From NCBI GenBank assembly GCA_017996845.1, contig JAGOGF010000045.1, positions 1-16,995 on the forward strand: a stretch of DNA of 16,995 bases. Reading direction: 5' to 3'. A program made the position numbers and the translations under genes. Source of the stretch: Butyrivibrio sp. GTDB lineage: Bacteria; Bacillota_A; Clostridia; Lachnospirales; Lachnospiraceae. This document shows positions 7,175-14,465 of this stretch, one piece after another. A model generated the notes under the pieces. The model made no database searches. It was not told the origin of the DNA and saw nothing but the letters and a program-made list of their open reading frames with translations. How positions within the stretch are numbered: the stretch's first letter is position 1; each line of letters opens with the position of its first letter.

Positions 7175-8464
7175 ATGAAAAAACCATTTGTTACAAAGCA
7201 GCAGATTGAAGAAATTGCAGAAAAATACCCGACTCCTTTTTACCTTTATGATGAAAAGGGAATTATTGAAAACGTCAGGTCATTATATAAAGCTTTTTCA
7301 TGGAATAAGGGCTTTAAAGAATACTTTGCGGTAAAGGCGACTCCAAATCCTATATTGATGGAATTGTTATTAAAAGAAGGCTGTGGATTTGACTGCTCAT
7401 CTAATACGGAATTGATGCTTAGTAAAGCAGTAGGGGCATGTGGAAGTCAGATCATGTTTTCATCCAATGATACGCCTGCTGAAGAATATTTTTATGCAAA
7501 TGAGATTGGTGCAATTATAAACCTTGACGATATAACACATATTGAATTTCTCGAAAAAACAATTGGGAAATTTCCGGAAACATTATCATGCAGATTCAAT
7601 CCTGGCGGACTTTTTAAAATGAGTAACGGAATTATGGATAATCCAGGAGATTCCAAATATGGGATGACAGAAGAGCAGATTAAGGAAGCATTTATTTTGC
7701 TGCAGAAAAAGGGTGTAAAGCATTTTGGATTACATGCTTTTCTTGCAAGTAATACAGTGACAAATGAGTATTATCCGATGCTTGCGGCTCAATTATTTGA
7801 ACTTGCGGTAAGGTTGCATAAAGAAACTGGAGCCGATATTCGATTTATTAATCTGTCCGGTGGAGTTGGGATTCCCTATCAGCCGGATCAGGAGGGAAAT
7901 GATATTGCGCAAATCGGGGCTGGTGTGAGAGAAAAATTTGAACAGATTTTTAATCCTGCAGGGATGGAAGACATTGCAATTTATACGGAGCTTGGTAGGT
8001 TTATGCTGGGACCTTACGGTGCACTTGTAACGAAAGCAATTCATGAAAAGCATATATACAAAGAGTACATTGGCGTTGATGCATGTGCAGTTAATCTTAT
8101 GAGACCGGCGATGTATGGTGCATATCATCATATTACAGTTATGGGAAAAGAAGATGAGCCTTGTGATCATCTTTATGATGTGACAGGGTCTCTTTGCGAA
8201 AATAATGATAAATTTGCAATTGATCGCAAGCTTCCTCAAATAGAAATGGGTGATTATCTGTTCATTCATGATGCTGGTGCGCACGGTTTTTCCATGGGTT
8301 ATAATTATAATGGAAAATTATGGAGTTCAGAACTTCTTTTGAAAATGGACGGAAGTGTTGAAATGATACGAAGGGCAGAAACAGCAAGGGATTATTTTGC
8401 GACATTTGACTGTCTACCTGTATATAAAGAGCTGAACCGAATTATGGAAAATAAGCAAATCTGA
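7175..8464 (+). CDS. lysA: Diaminopimelate decarboxylase (LysA), PLP-dependent
   Basis: 429 residues, fold type III PLP decarboxylase. It removes CO2 from meso-diaminopimelate to give L-lysine. The PLP lysine is K54 in YFAVKATPNP. Glycine-rich LSGGVGIPY (228-235), TELGRFMLGPYGALVTKA (271-288), the active-site Cys C341 in SLCENNDKFA, DAGAHGFSM (366-374) and YNYNG (376-380) follow in the expected order. Compared with the best-known LysA proteins, the HIGSQ motif reads HAFLASN (187-193), EPGR reads ELGR and CESGD reads CENND. I recall this variant as common in Lachnospiraceae and annotated LysA, but a related decarboxylase specificity cannot be excluded. AAGGAGA (7164-7170) is well placed before the ATG. 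It is separated from ung by 116 bases and from the aminotransferase by a promoter. Confidence 0.87.
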   Translation: MKKPFVTKQQIEEIAEKYPTPFYLYDEKGIIENVRSLYKAFSWNKGFKEYFAVKATPNPILMELLLKEGCGFDCSSNTELMLSKAVGACGSQIMFSSNDTPAEEYFYANEIGAIINLDDITHIEFLEKTIGKFPETLSCRFNPGGLFKMSNGIMDNPGDSKYGMTEEQIKEAFILLQKKGVKHFGLHAFLASNTVTNEYYPMLAAQLFELAVRLHKETGADIRFINLSGGVGIPYQPDQEGNDIAQIGAGVREKFEQIFNPAGMEDIAIYTELGRFMLGPYGALVTKAIHEKHIYKEYIGVDACAVNLMRPAMYGAYHHITVMGKEDEPCDHLYDVTGSLCENNDKFAIDRKLPQIEMGDYLFIHDAGAHGFSMGYNYNGKLWSSELLLKMDGSVEMIRRAETARDYFATFDCLPVYKELNRIMENKQI

Positions 8465-8497
8465 TAAAGAAAAAAGAAAAGTTTTGCTGTGAATATC

Positions 8498-8526
8498 TTG
8501 TTAATTACAGGAGATTGTAGTATGAT
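8498..8526 (+). promoter_or_regulatory. Sigma-A type promoter for the aminotransferase gene
   Basis: TTGTTA (8498-8503) and TATGAT (8521-8526) are separated by exactly 17 bases, close to the vegetative consensus. Transcription would begin near 8533, giving a leader of about 47 bases before the start at 8580. It would also drive xerD. Confidence 0.7.
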
Positions 8527-8579
8527 ATCGACAATGCATATTTGTATACAATTATCCAAACATGTCGGAGGAGTGTCAT

Positions 8580-9779
8580 ATGTCTTTATCTTTATCTAAA
8601 AAAGCACAGGCGGTCAAGCCATCATCAACATTGGGAATTACAGCAAAAGTAAAAGAACTCAAAGCAGAAGGCGTAGATGTTGTTGGGTTTGGTGCAGGAG
8701 AACCGGATTTCAATACACCTGAAAATATCTGTGATGCTGCAATTACCGCAATAAAAGAGGGATTTACAAAATATACACCTGCTTCTGGTACCAATGAGCT
8801 TAAAAAAGCTGTCTGTAAAAAATTTGAAGAGTTTAATCACCTTCATTATGAGCCGGCTCAAATTGTAGTCAGCAATGGTGGAAAACATTCTCTTTCAAAT
8901 ATTTTTGATGCAATTTTAAATCAGGGAGATGAAGTGATCATTCCGGGACCTTATTGGCTTAGTTATCCTGAAATGGTAAAGCTTTCAGACGGCATTCCGG
9001 TAATCGTATATGGAACAAAGGAAAATGAGTACAAGGTAACAGCAGATCAGATTGAACAGGCAGTTACGGCAAAAACGAAAGCACTTGTTCTGAATTCACC
9101 CAATAATCCGACAGGTATGATTTATACAAAGGATGAACTGCAGAAAGTTGCTGATTTGGCTGTAAAATATGATTTTTATGTAGTATCAGATGAAATGTAT
9201 GAATATTTGATTTATGGAGATGAAAAACATATCAGTATTGCATCTTTGGGAGAAGAAATATATAAAAGAACGTTAACCTGCAGCGGCCTTTCAAAGAGTT
9301 ATGCAATGACCGGCTGGAGAATCGGATATGTAGGTGCGCCTTTGCAGATTGCAAAGCTTATGGGAGCGATTCAGTCGCATGCGACTTCCAATCCAAATTC
9401 TATTGCACAAAAAGCCGCATATGAAGCGTTGACTGGACAGCAGGAGACTGTTGCTGCCATGTGTGAGGAGTTTAATAAGCGCCGGATATATATGTTTGAA
9501 CGTCTTTCCAAAATGCCTCATATTCAAATTTTTGAACCACGTGGTGCATTTTATGCTTTTGTAGATATCTCAGAGCTTCTTGAAATGATTTATAAAGGAA
9601 ATGTGGTAGGTGACGGACAGAATCTTGCACAGATTTTATTGAACGATTATCATGTGGCAGTTGTGCCTTGTGATGATTTTGGTTACCCGAATCATGTCAG
9701 ACTGTCTTATGCAATCAGTCAGGAGCAGATTGTAAAAGGGCTTGACAGGATAGAAAACTTTATTATTGATCTGAGATAA
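8580..9779 (+). CDS. aspC: Aspartate-type aminotransferase (class I, subgroup Ib)
   Basis: 399 residues. PLP enzyme that moves amino groups between amino acids and 2-oxo acids, most likely aspartate and 2-oxoglutarate. The N-terminal GFGAGEPDFNTPENI (36-50) is typical of subgroup Ib. Cofactor and substrate residues are in place: N176 in NSPNNPTG, D204 and Y207 in VVSDEMYEYL, Schiff-base K239 in SGLSKSYAMTGWRIGY, and carboxylate-binding R374 in NHVRLSYA. The start at 8580 is chosen because GGAGGAG (8567-8573) lies 6 bases upstream; an in-frame ATG at 8562 sits ahead of that site. The exact substrate (aspartate, prephenate, or another acid) cannot be read from sequence, so the symbol is the generic one. 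xerD begins 17 bases after the stop. Confidence 0.92.
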   Translation: MSLSLSKKAQAVKPSSTLGITAKVKELKAEGVDVVGFGAGEPDFNTPENICDAAITAIKEGFTKYTPASGTNELKKAVCKKFEEFNHLHYEPAQIVVSNGGKHSLSNIFDAILNQGDEVIIPGPYWLSYPEMVKLSDGIPVIVYGTKENEYKVTADQIEQAVTAKTKALVLNSPNNPTGMIYTKDELQKVADLAVKYDFYVVSDEMYEYLIYGDEKHISIASLGEEIYKRTLTCSGLSKSYAMTGWRIGYVGAPLQIAKLMGAIQSHATSNPNSIAQKAAYEALTGQQETVAAMCEEFNKRRIYMFERLSKMPHIQIFEPRGAFYAFVDISELLEMIYKGNVVGDGQNLAQILLNDYHVAVVPCDDFGYPNHVRLSYAISQEQIVKGLDRIENFIIDLR

Positions 9780-9796
9780 TATGGCAGAAGGAAAGC

Positions 9797-10684
9797 ATGA
9801 AAAATGAGATCAGAGCGTTTATTGAATATCTGCATAATGTAAGACATACATCAGAAAATACAGTGGCATCTTATCAAAGAGATTTGCAGCAGTTGTATGA
9901 TTATCTGATTATAAAAGGGACTGCAAGCTGGGGTGAAGTGACGGAGGATATGCTTTCAGGGTATATCAGCATGCTTTCTGAACAACATTTTGCTGCAGCA
10001 ACTGTTTCAAGGCATATTGCTTCTATAAAATCTTTTTTTCATTTTCTTATGGAAAATGGAGACGTGAAAGAGGATGCGGCAGACATTCTGAAAGCACCGA
10101 AGGTAGAAAAAAAGCTTCCAAGAGTACTTACACCGGCAGAGGTGGACTTGCTTCTGATGCAGCCGGATAATGATACGGCAAAGGGAAAGAGAGACCATGC
10201 AATGCTGGAGCTTTTGTATGCAACCGGTATGCGTGTTACGGAATTGATTTCTCTGAAGGTGGAGGATCTTGATTTTAGAATTAATTGTGTCATTTGTCAT
10301 TATGGTAATAAAGAAAGAATGATACCATTTGGACAGAAAGCAAGAGAGGCTCTTTTGGGGTATCTGAAAGATGCTCGTGAGGGAATGCTGCAGGGAAGAA
10401 ATGAAAATATATTATTTCTGAATTGTGCGGATGGAAAATCCATGAGCAGACAGGGATTTTGGAAACTTCTCAAAGTATATGCACAAAAAGCAGACATTAA
10501 AGCTGATATTACACCTTATACAGTAAGGCATACTTTCGCTGCTCACCTGTTGGAAAATGGTGCAGATCTGAAATCTGTTCAGGAGATGCTCGGACATGCT
10601 GATATTTCTACAACAGCAAGATACGCAGGAAGCAGGCATAACTATATCAGAGAGATATATGAAAGAGCGCAGATCCGCGGATAA
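9797..10684 (+). CDS. xerD: Tyrosine recombinase, XerD-like
   Basis: 295 residues, the standard XerC/XerD size. An N-terminal SAM-like DNA-binding domain (1-90) precedes the catalytic domain (about 105-290). Catalytic residues: R146 in ATGMRVTEL, K172 in YGNKERMIP, R244, H267 in MLGHADISTT and nucleophile Y276. The first residue of the HxxR box, normally His, is Tyr here (Y241 in TPYTVRHTF), and the usual GKGxKER reads HYGNKER. The C-terminus (REIYERAQIRG) has the usual Xer form. With a partner Xer it would resolve chromosome dimers at dif; a stand-alone housekeeping role is inferred from the setting, with no integrase-type neighbours. AGAAGG (9786-9791) is the ribosome binding site. Likely cotranscribed with the aminotransferase and ended by the terminator at 10699-10741. 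Confidence 0.88.
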   Translation: MKNEIRAFIEYLHNVRHTSENTVASYQRDLQQLYDYLIIKGTASWGEVTEDMLSGYISMLSEQHFAAATVSRHIASIKSFFHFLMENGDVKEDAADILKAPKVEKKLPRVLTPAEVDLLLMQPDNDTAKGKRDHAMLELLYATGMRVTELISLKVEDLDFRINCVICHYGNKERMIPFGQKAREALLGYLKDAREGMLQGRNENILFLNCADGKSMSRQGFWKLLKVYAQKADIKADITPYTVRHTFAAHLLENGADLKSVQEMLGHADISTTARYAGSRHNYIREIYERAQIRG

Positions 10685-10698
10685 AAAATAAAGCAAAT

Positions 10699-10741
10699 GA
10701 TGCCCCCAAAAGTCACGCTTCATGTAACTTTTGGGGGCATC
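10699..10741. terminator. Bidirectional terminator between xerD and DAHP synthase
   Basis: GATGCCCCCAAAAGT (10699-10713) and ACTTTTGGGGGCATC (10727-10741) form a perfect 15-bp stem around a 13-base loop. It lies between two convergent genes. The flank on the xerD side is A-rich, so the transcript from the - strand ends in a T-rich run. On the + side the following run is only weakly T-rich (CTTATT), but the A/T half of the stem helps. Confidence 0.9.
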
Positions 10742-10757
10742 TTATTGTGGCCTTTTC

Positions 10758-11786
10758 TTATGACAGATCCGCAATTTCATATAAAAGTTTTTCTGTGTCA
10801 TTCCAGCTCAGACAAGGATCAGTAATGGATTTTCCATAGATTCCTTCTCCAATTTTCTGACAGCCTTCTTCAATATAGCTTTCGATCATTACCCCTTTGA
10901 CAAGACTATGTATTTTGGAACTGTGATTTCTGCTATGCAAAACTTCCTTTACAATTCGTATCTGTTCACGGAACAATTTATTGGAGTTACTATGGTTGGC
11001 ATCTACGATTACGGAAGGATTGATAATATCTCTTGCTTCATATAAGGAAGCAAGAAGATCAAGATCCTCATAATGATAGTTGGCCGTATTACGTCCATGC
11101 ATATTTGTTGCACCACGAAGTACACAGTGTGCAAGAGGATTTCCGTTAGTCTGTACTTCATAACCCCGATAGACAAAGGAATGCGGATGTTGTGCCGCAT
11201 AAACGGAGTTCAGCATAACAGTAAGATTTCCACTTGTAGGATTTTTCATTCCGGCAGGAACATCAAAACCACTGGCAGTCATACGGTGCTGCTGATCTTC
11301 TACAGAGCGAGCACCGATTGCAACATAGGATAAAATATCGGATACATATCCCCAATTATCGGGATATAGCATTTCATCAGCTGCAGTAAGACCTGAAACT
11401 TCGATGGCGTGGATCTGCATATGGCGCATGGCGATCAGACCGGCATGAAAATCAGTTTTTCCCTCCGGATCAGGCTGTGAGGTGATTCCCTTATAGCCTT
11501 CTCCTGTAGTTCTCGGTTTATTGGTGTAAATTCTCGGGATCAGAATCAGACGATCCTTGACCTTATCATTCATTTCTGCAAGTCTTGTGACGTAATCACA
11601 GACCGAATCTTCGTTATCTGCAGAACATGGACCTACAATTACAATAAATTTATCATTTTTCCCGGTAAATACATCTGAAATTTCCTGATCCCGCTGTCTT
11701 TTTATAGCAGCCAGTTCAGGTGCAAGTGGAAACTCGCGGATAATTTCGTCAGGTGTTGGAAGCTGCTGTATATATTTGAATGACAT
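10758..11786 (-). CDS. aroF: 3-deoxy-7-phosphoheptulonate (DAHP) synthase, class I (AroF/AroG type)
   Basis: 342 residues. Condenses phosphoenolpyruvate and erythrose 4-phosphate, the committed step to aromatic amino acids. It resembles the feedback-regulated enterobacterial type: GPCSADNED with metal ligand C54, PRTTGEGYKG (91-100), GARSVEDQQHRMTASG (158-173), MKNPTSGN (180-187), DANHSNSNK with H265, MIESYIEEG with E302, and SITDPCLSWNDTEKLL with D323. All four metal ligands are present. A longer reading from 11858 is possible, but AGGAGGA 5 bases upstream of ATG 11786 fixes the start. Which aromatic amino acid inhibits it cannot be read. An extended -10 promoter lies at 11880-11888, and the 90-base leader carries a dyad (11842-11859). 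It converges on xerD. Confidence 0.95.
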   Translation of the reverse strand: MSFKYIQQLPTPDEIIREFPLAPELAAIKRQRDQEISDVFTGKNDKFIVIVGPCSADNEDSVCDYVTRLAEMNDKVKDRLILIPRIYTNKPRTTGEGYKGITSQPDPEGKTDFHAGLIAMRHMQIHAIEVSGLTAADEMLYPDNWGYVSDILSYVAIGARSVEDQQHRMTASGFDVPAGMKNPTSGNLTVMLNSVYAAQHPHSFVYRGYEVQTNGNPLAHCVLRGATNMHGRNTANYHYEDLDLLASLYEARDIINPSVIVDANHSNSNKLFREQIRIVKEVLHSRNHSSKIHSLVKGVMIESYIEEGCQKIGEGIYGKSITDPCLSWNDTEKLLYEIADLS

Positions 11787-11841
11787 GATTTTCCTCCTGG
11801 AATAGTTTGTGTAAATTAAGAAATTTGTCAGGGTAAGGTAC

Positions 11842-11859
11842 ATTTGTGACTGTGACAAA
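11842..11859 (-). promoter_or_regulatory. Imperfect dyad in the DAHP synthase leader
   Basis: On the + strand TTTGTGAC and GTGACAAA flank a single T, an inverted repeat with one mismatched pair. It lies roughly 20 to 40 bases downstream of the predicted -10 of the DAHP synthase promoter. It could be a repressor site for aromatic amino acid control, but no known operator was matched. Confidence 0.25.
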
Positions 11860-11879
11860 AGTTGTTTATGCCTTTTGAC

Positions 11880-11888
11880 ATTATACCA
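11880..11888 (-). promoter_or_regulatory. Extended -10 promoter for the DAHP synthase gene
   Basis: Read on the - strand, TGGTATAAT is a consensus -10 with a TGn extension. No good -35 is present at the usual distance (the region reads A/T-rich). It is located in the gap between the methyltransferase stop and the DAHP synthase start and would give a leader of about 90 bases. Confidence 0.55.
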
Positions 11889-11928
11889 TGCTTTTTATAT
11901 TTAAAAAGACTGTGATTTTGTCATTATG

Positions 11929-13938
11929 CTATGGGAAAAGTAACAGACGTTTGTTTTTTTCGAGAGTAATGATAGTATGGTATTCTTCTTCAGAAAGAGA
12001 AAAGAGAGAAGCTATCAAGAGATCAATCTCGTTGTATAAGGCAAGTCGTTGTTTTATATCTGATGAAGCTGACAGTTGTATGGTCAGTTCCGCAATCTTA
12101 TTTTGCAGTGAAATATTGCAGCATGGAATTGGAAGTTGTTCGAGCGCAGAACGCAGAACTTTGACACTGTGGAATGTTCTGCTGTAATAAAACTGCATGA
12201 TGCGGGAATTGAAAACGGCCATGATATATCGCATTCTGATCCCCGGAAGATTTGGAATCAGAATGTTGCAGCTGTTCAAAGAAAGCAGTTGCTGGTTATC
12301 ATATGCAAAAATAAGTTCATTGGAAATAAAGCGATAAAAAAGTTTTTCGTCAGCGCGATAAAATTTTTCAGGTGCCGCCTGCTGAAAAAATGCAGCATTA
12401 TAAGAAATATAAGTTTGTGGTTGTGTAATGCCATATCGAAAAATATTGCTTCCACGTATAATTGGTTCATTTTCATCTTTTTTTTCAGAACAGATCAATT
12501 GATCATTTGCACCGGTAACAATTCCCATTGCGAAATCAGCATTATGAAAAAGCTTCAGAATATTGGATGCCAATTGCATTTTTTCAACAATTTGATATGC
12601 ATAATTATCACAAAGAAGATGAAAATTTTCCGGTGTCGGATTATGATCTACGGAAATGGAAAAATTCTGCCCCGGAAGCTGCACCATTATGGGATAAGGA
12701 GATGGTATTTGGATCCGGTTCTGTACTTCAAAAATGATGCAGGGGCACTGTACTCCTTTGAAAACATCACCCAGATATGCAAGAAACCGGAAAAAAGTTT
12801 TGTCATATATAAGTTGTCTGCAGGGTAAATGCTTTTTTACCTGCAAAAGTGTTTCCGGAAGAATAAAAGAAAGAATTCCATTGGGCTTAAGATGCAAAAG
12901 AGACTGCTCAATAAAAAGTGTGTAGGATTCCGGATGCGCATTCCGGGCACACTGGTATTGAGCCTGCAAACCGGCAAGTTCAGCAAGGGGGAAATCACTT
13001 CCCCAGGGAGGATTACCGATAATGAAGTCATAAAGTGGTATCTTTTGAAAATCAGAATTTGAATATGGTTTGATAGAAAATGAATCATGTAAAAGCCAAT
13101 TCATAACTTTCAAATTATTACAGATTGTCTGCACTTCAGAATCATTGTTTACTGAAAAATGCATAGCAAGATTAATTCGTGCAATGGAAATAGCAATTGC
13201 ATCAATATCACATCCGTAAATATTTTCCAGACGAAAAACAGAGGGCAAATGCAACAAAAAGCCTCCGGTACCGCAACTGGGATCCAATAAGGTGACAGAA
13301 GAATCGCAGGAACTGACAGGGAGATGATCTATTAGCTTTCGAATAACAGAAAGCGGAGTGTAATATGCACCAAAAGCTTTTCTGTTACCAATATTATGAA
13401 GAGATGTATATAACAGACCAAGCGTGTCTTCGCCATACCGATAATGGTATACAGGAGGCTCTACATTCGGAAAATCCTTTTGAAACATGGAATGAATCAG
13501 AAAAGGAAGTTCTGAAGAAGACAGATTTTCAGGGACGAGATTATCCAACAAAATGTGAGCAGAAATCCCTGCATCTGTCATCAATTGCAGGGCACAATCA
13601 CATAACAATAACTGAAGCTGGTCCGAAGTCAGTTTGGCAGGTAAATTCTGCAGAAGTTTATTTACGGTATCGTAACAGGAACAATCAGAAACGGGATAAG
13701 AAGCATCGGTGCCGTTTCCGGAAATGTATTTTTTATTCCTGCGGGATTTCAGCACCAGAGAAGTACCGTTTTGAAGAGAATTTTTCAATAAATCAACAGA
13801 AGAAGAGGAAAAAAGCGGAAAGATTGAATCACAAGCTGATTGTGGAATCAGTTTGCCAAGACGGACCCAGTTTCTGCCGGTAGCAGTAGAAATAGATAAT
13901 ATCTCACATACTTCAGATAAAGTCAGTAAGGTGTCCAT
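11929..13938 (-). CDS. Solitary N6-adenine DNA methyltransferase with N-terminal helix-turn-helix and TaqI-like specificity domain
   Basis: 669 residues. Residues 3-32 (LLTLSEVCEILSISTATGRN onward) form a MerR/excisionase-type helix-turn-helix. A helical linker of unknown kind follows. The methyltransferase core has motif X-like FGAYYTPLSVI (189-199), AdoMet-binding motif I DPSCGTGGF (219-227), motif II YGCDID (241-246) and catalytic motif IV NPPW (309-312), the order of gamma-class N6-adenine enzymes. Residues about 468-606 (MGIVTGANDQ, IIRGSNIFRYG, FNSRIMQFYY, LPIP) match TaqI/Eco57I-type target recognition. No nuclease motif is visible in the protein and no restriction gene in the window, so an orphan, regulatory or remnant role is possible. 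The ribosome binding site is weak; the start lies 6 bases after the stop of the upstream membrane protein gene, suggesting translational coupling. Confidence 0.87.
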   Translation of the reverse strand: MDTLLTLSEVCEILSISTATGRNWVRLGKLIPQSACDSIFPLFSSSSVDLLKNSLQNGTSLVLKSRRNKKYISGNGTDASYPVSDCSCYDTVNKLLQNLPAKLTSDQLQLLLCDCALQLMTDAGISAHILLDNLVPENLSSSELPFLIHSMFQKDFPNVEPPVYHYRYGEDTLGLLYTSLHNIGNRKAFGAYYTPLSVIRKLIDHLPVSSCDSSVTLLDPSCGTGGFLLHLPSVFRLENIYGCDIDAIAISIARINLAMHFSVNNDSEVQTICNNLKVMNWLLHDSFSIKPYSNSDFQKIPLYDFIIGNPPWGSDFPLAELAGLQAQYQCARNAHPESYTLFIEQSLLHLKPNGILSFILPETLLQVKKHLPCRQLIYDKTFFRFLAYLGDVFKGVQCPCIIFEVQNRIQIPSPYPIMVQLPGQNFSISVDHNPTPENFHLLCDNYAYQIVEKMQLASNILKLFHNADFAMGIVTGANDQLICSEKKDENEPIIRGSNIFRYGITQPQTYISYNAAFFQQAAPEKFYRADEKLFYRFISNELIFAYDNQQLLSLNSCNILIPNLPGIRMRYIMAVFNSRIMQFYYSRTFHSVKVLRSALEQLPIPCCNISLQNKIAELTIQLSASSDIKQRLALYNEIDLLIASLFSLSEEEYHTIITLEKNKRLLLFP

Positions 13939-13944
13939 CAGAAT

Positions 13945-14217
13945 TTACCATTCCAGTTTATCTGCATCCTTGATTCTGACGCGTTTTCCATTTAAATTCA
14001 TATATCCGTCTTCCAATTCTGTATGAACGATATATTTCGGGGCGTAATCGGTATCTGTATGTTTAACATTTTTTTTAGAATCAGGGAATTTGGGAGTTCC
14101 GGAAACTTTACGTTCTCCGGAAGTGTTAACAGGCGCGGAAGCCTCCGGCAGCTGTTTTCTGCGTTTTGTAAAAAGTATAGCTGCAATAAATATAGCTACA
14201 ATTATAATATCTGCCAT
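13945..14217 (-). CDS. Small single-span membrane protein of unknown function
   Basis: 90 residues, not recognised. A hydrophobic segment (residues 2-16, ADIIIVAIFIAAILF) is followed at once by TKRRK, so the C-terminal 70 residues should be cytoplasmic. The tail ends in a short conserved-looking basic and polar block (EDGYMNLNGKRVRIKDADKL). Start at 14217 is chosen because GGAGG lies 7 bases upstream; an upstream in-frame ATG at 14250 lacks one and would fall at the predicted promoter. It is the first gene of a two-gene unit with the methyltransferase. Hydrophobic profile, ribosome binding site and promoter support it as a real gene. Confidence 0.8.
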   Translation of the reverse strand: MADIIIVAIFIAAILFTKRRKQLPEASAPVNTSGERKVSGTPKFPDSKKNVKHTDTDYAPKYIVHTELEDGYMNLNGKRVRIKDADKLEW

Positions 14218-14253
14218 ATGAAAACCTCCAATGAATTCGTGTTTTGTCACTTT

Positions 14254-14282
14254 ATTATATCAAATGAGAGACCTGTATACAA
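14254..14282 (-). promoter_or_regulatory. Sigma-A type promoter for the membrane protein and methyltransferase genes
   Basis: Read on the - strand, TTGTAT (14282-14277) and TATAAT (14259-14254) are spaced by 17 bases. Transcription would start near 14247, about 30 bases before the small membrane protein start. It is divergent from the predicted fbp promoter. Confidence 0.75.
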
Positions 14283-14308
14283 ATATCATTTTGGTCAGAA
14301 GTGTGTTG

Positions 14309-14317
14309 TGGTACAAT
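14309..14317 (+). promoter_or_regulatory. Putative extended -10 promoter for fbp
   Basis: TGGTACAAT is an extended -10 element. No convincing -35 is seen at 16-18 bases. The predicted start (about 14324) falls inside the 34-bp palindrome that begins at 14316, so a protein bound to the palindrome would block this promoter. Confidence 0.45.
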
Positions 14318-14349
14318 CAGATTCAGGTGAAGCTTCACCTGAGTCTGAT
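14316..14349. promoter_or_regulatory. 34-bp near-perfect palindrome upstream of fbp
   Basis: ATCAGATTCAGGTGAAG (14316-14332) and CTTCACCTGAGTCTGAT (14333-14349) are reverse complements except for one T/G position. It overlaps the predicted -10 and start site of fbp. It may be an operator, or a 5' hairpin in the transcript. No T tract follows, so a terminator is unlikely. Confidence 0.75.
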
Positions 14350-14351
14350 CA

Positions 14352-14401
14352 AGGCTGCTGATAGCAGCCTCGGCAAAATATTCAGAAATATTTCTTTGCC
14401 G
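14352..14401 (+). promoter_or_regulatory. Two further stem-loops in the fbp leader
   Basis: AGGCTGCT (14352-14359) pairs with AGCAGCCT (14363-14370) around a 3-base loop. Immediately after, CGGCAAA (14371-14377) pairs with TTTGCCG (14395-14401), with more pairing inside (ATATT with AATAT). Neither ends in a T run. Together with the 14316-14349 palindrome they form three adjacent hairpins in the 215 bases before fbp. Confidence 0.65.
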
Positions 14402-14465
14402 GAATATTGAGATTGATTTCTCGCAGATGTTGTTGGAAAAGAATAAATAGAAATGAGGTTTATAT

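Noticed and set aside
9797..10684. Integrase marking a mobile element
   Set aside because: The protein has Xer length and C-terminus, sits in a housekeeping run with a normal operon partner, and no attachment repeats or phage genes are nearby.
11891..11908. A/T-only hairpin CTTTTT-AAAAAG as a terminator of the methyltransferase gene
   Set aside because: Only 6 A/T pairs and no T run follows on the - strand; too weak to call, and it overlaps the DAHP synthase promoter region.
12136..12828. Open frame of 230 codons on the + strand within the methyltransferase gene
   Set aside because: Antisense to a gene with clear catalytic motifs in order; its translation shows no domain and no binding site precedes it.
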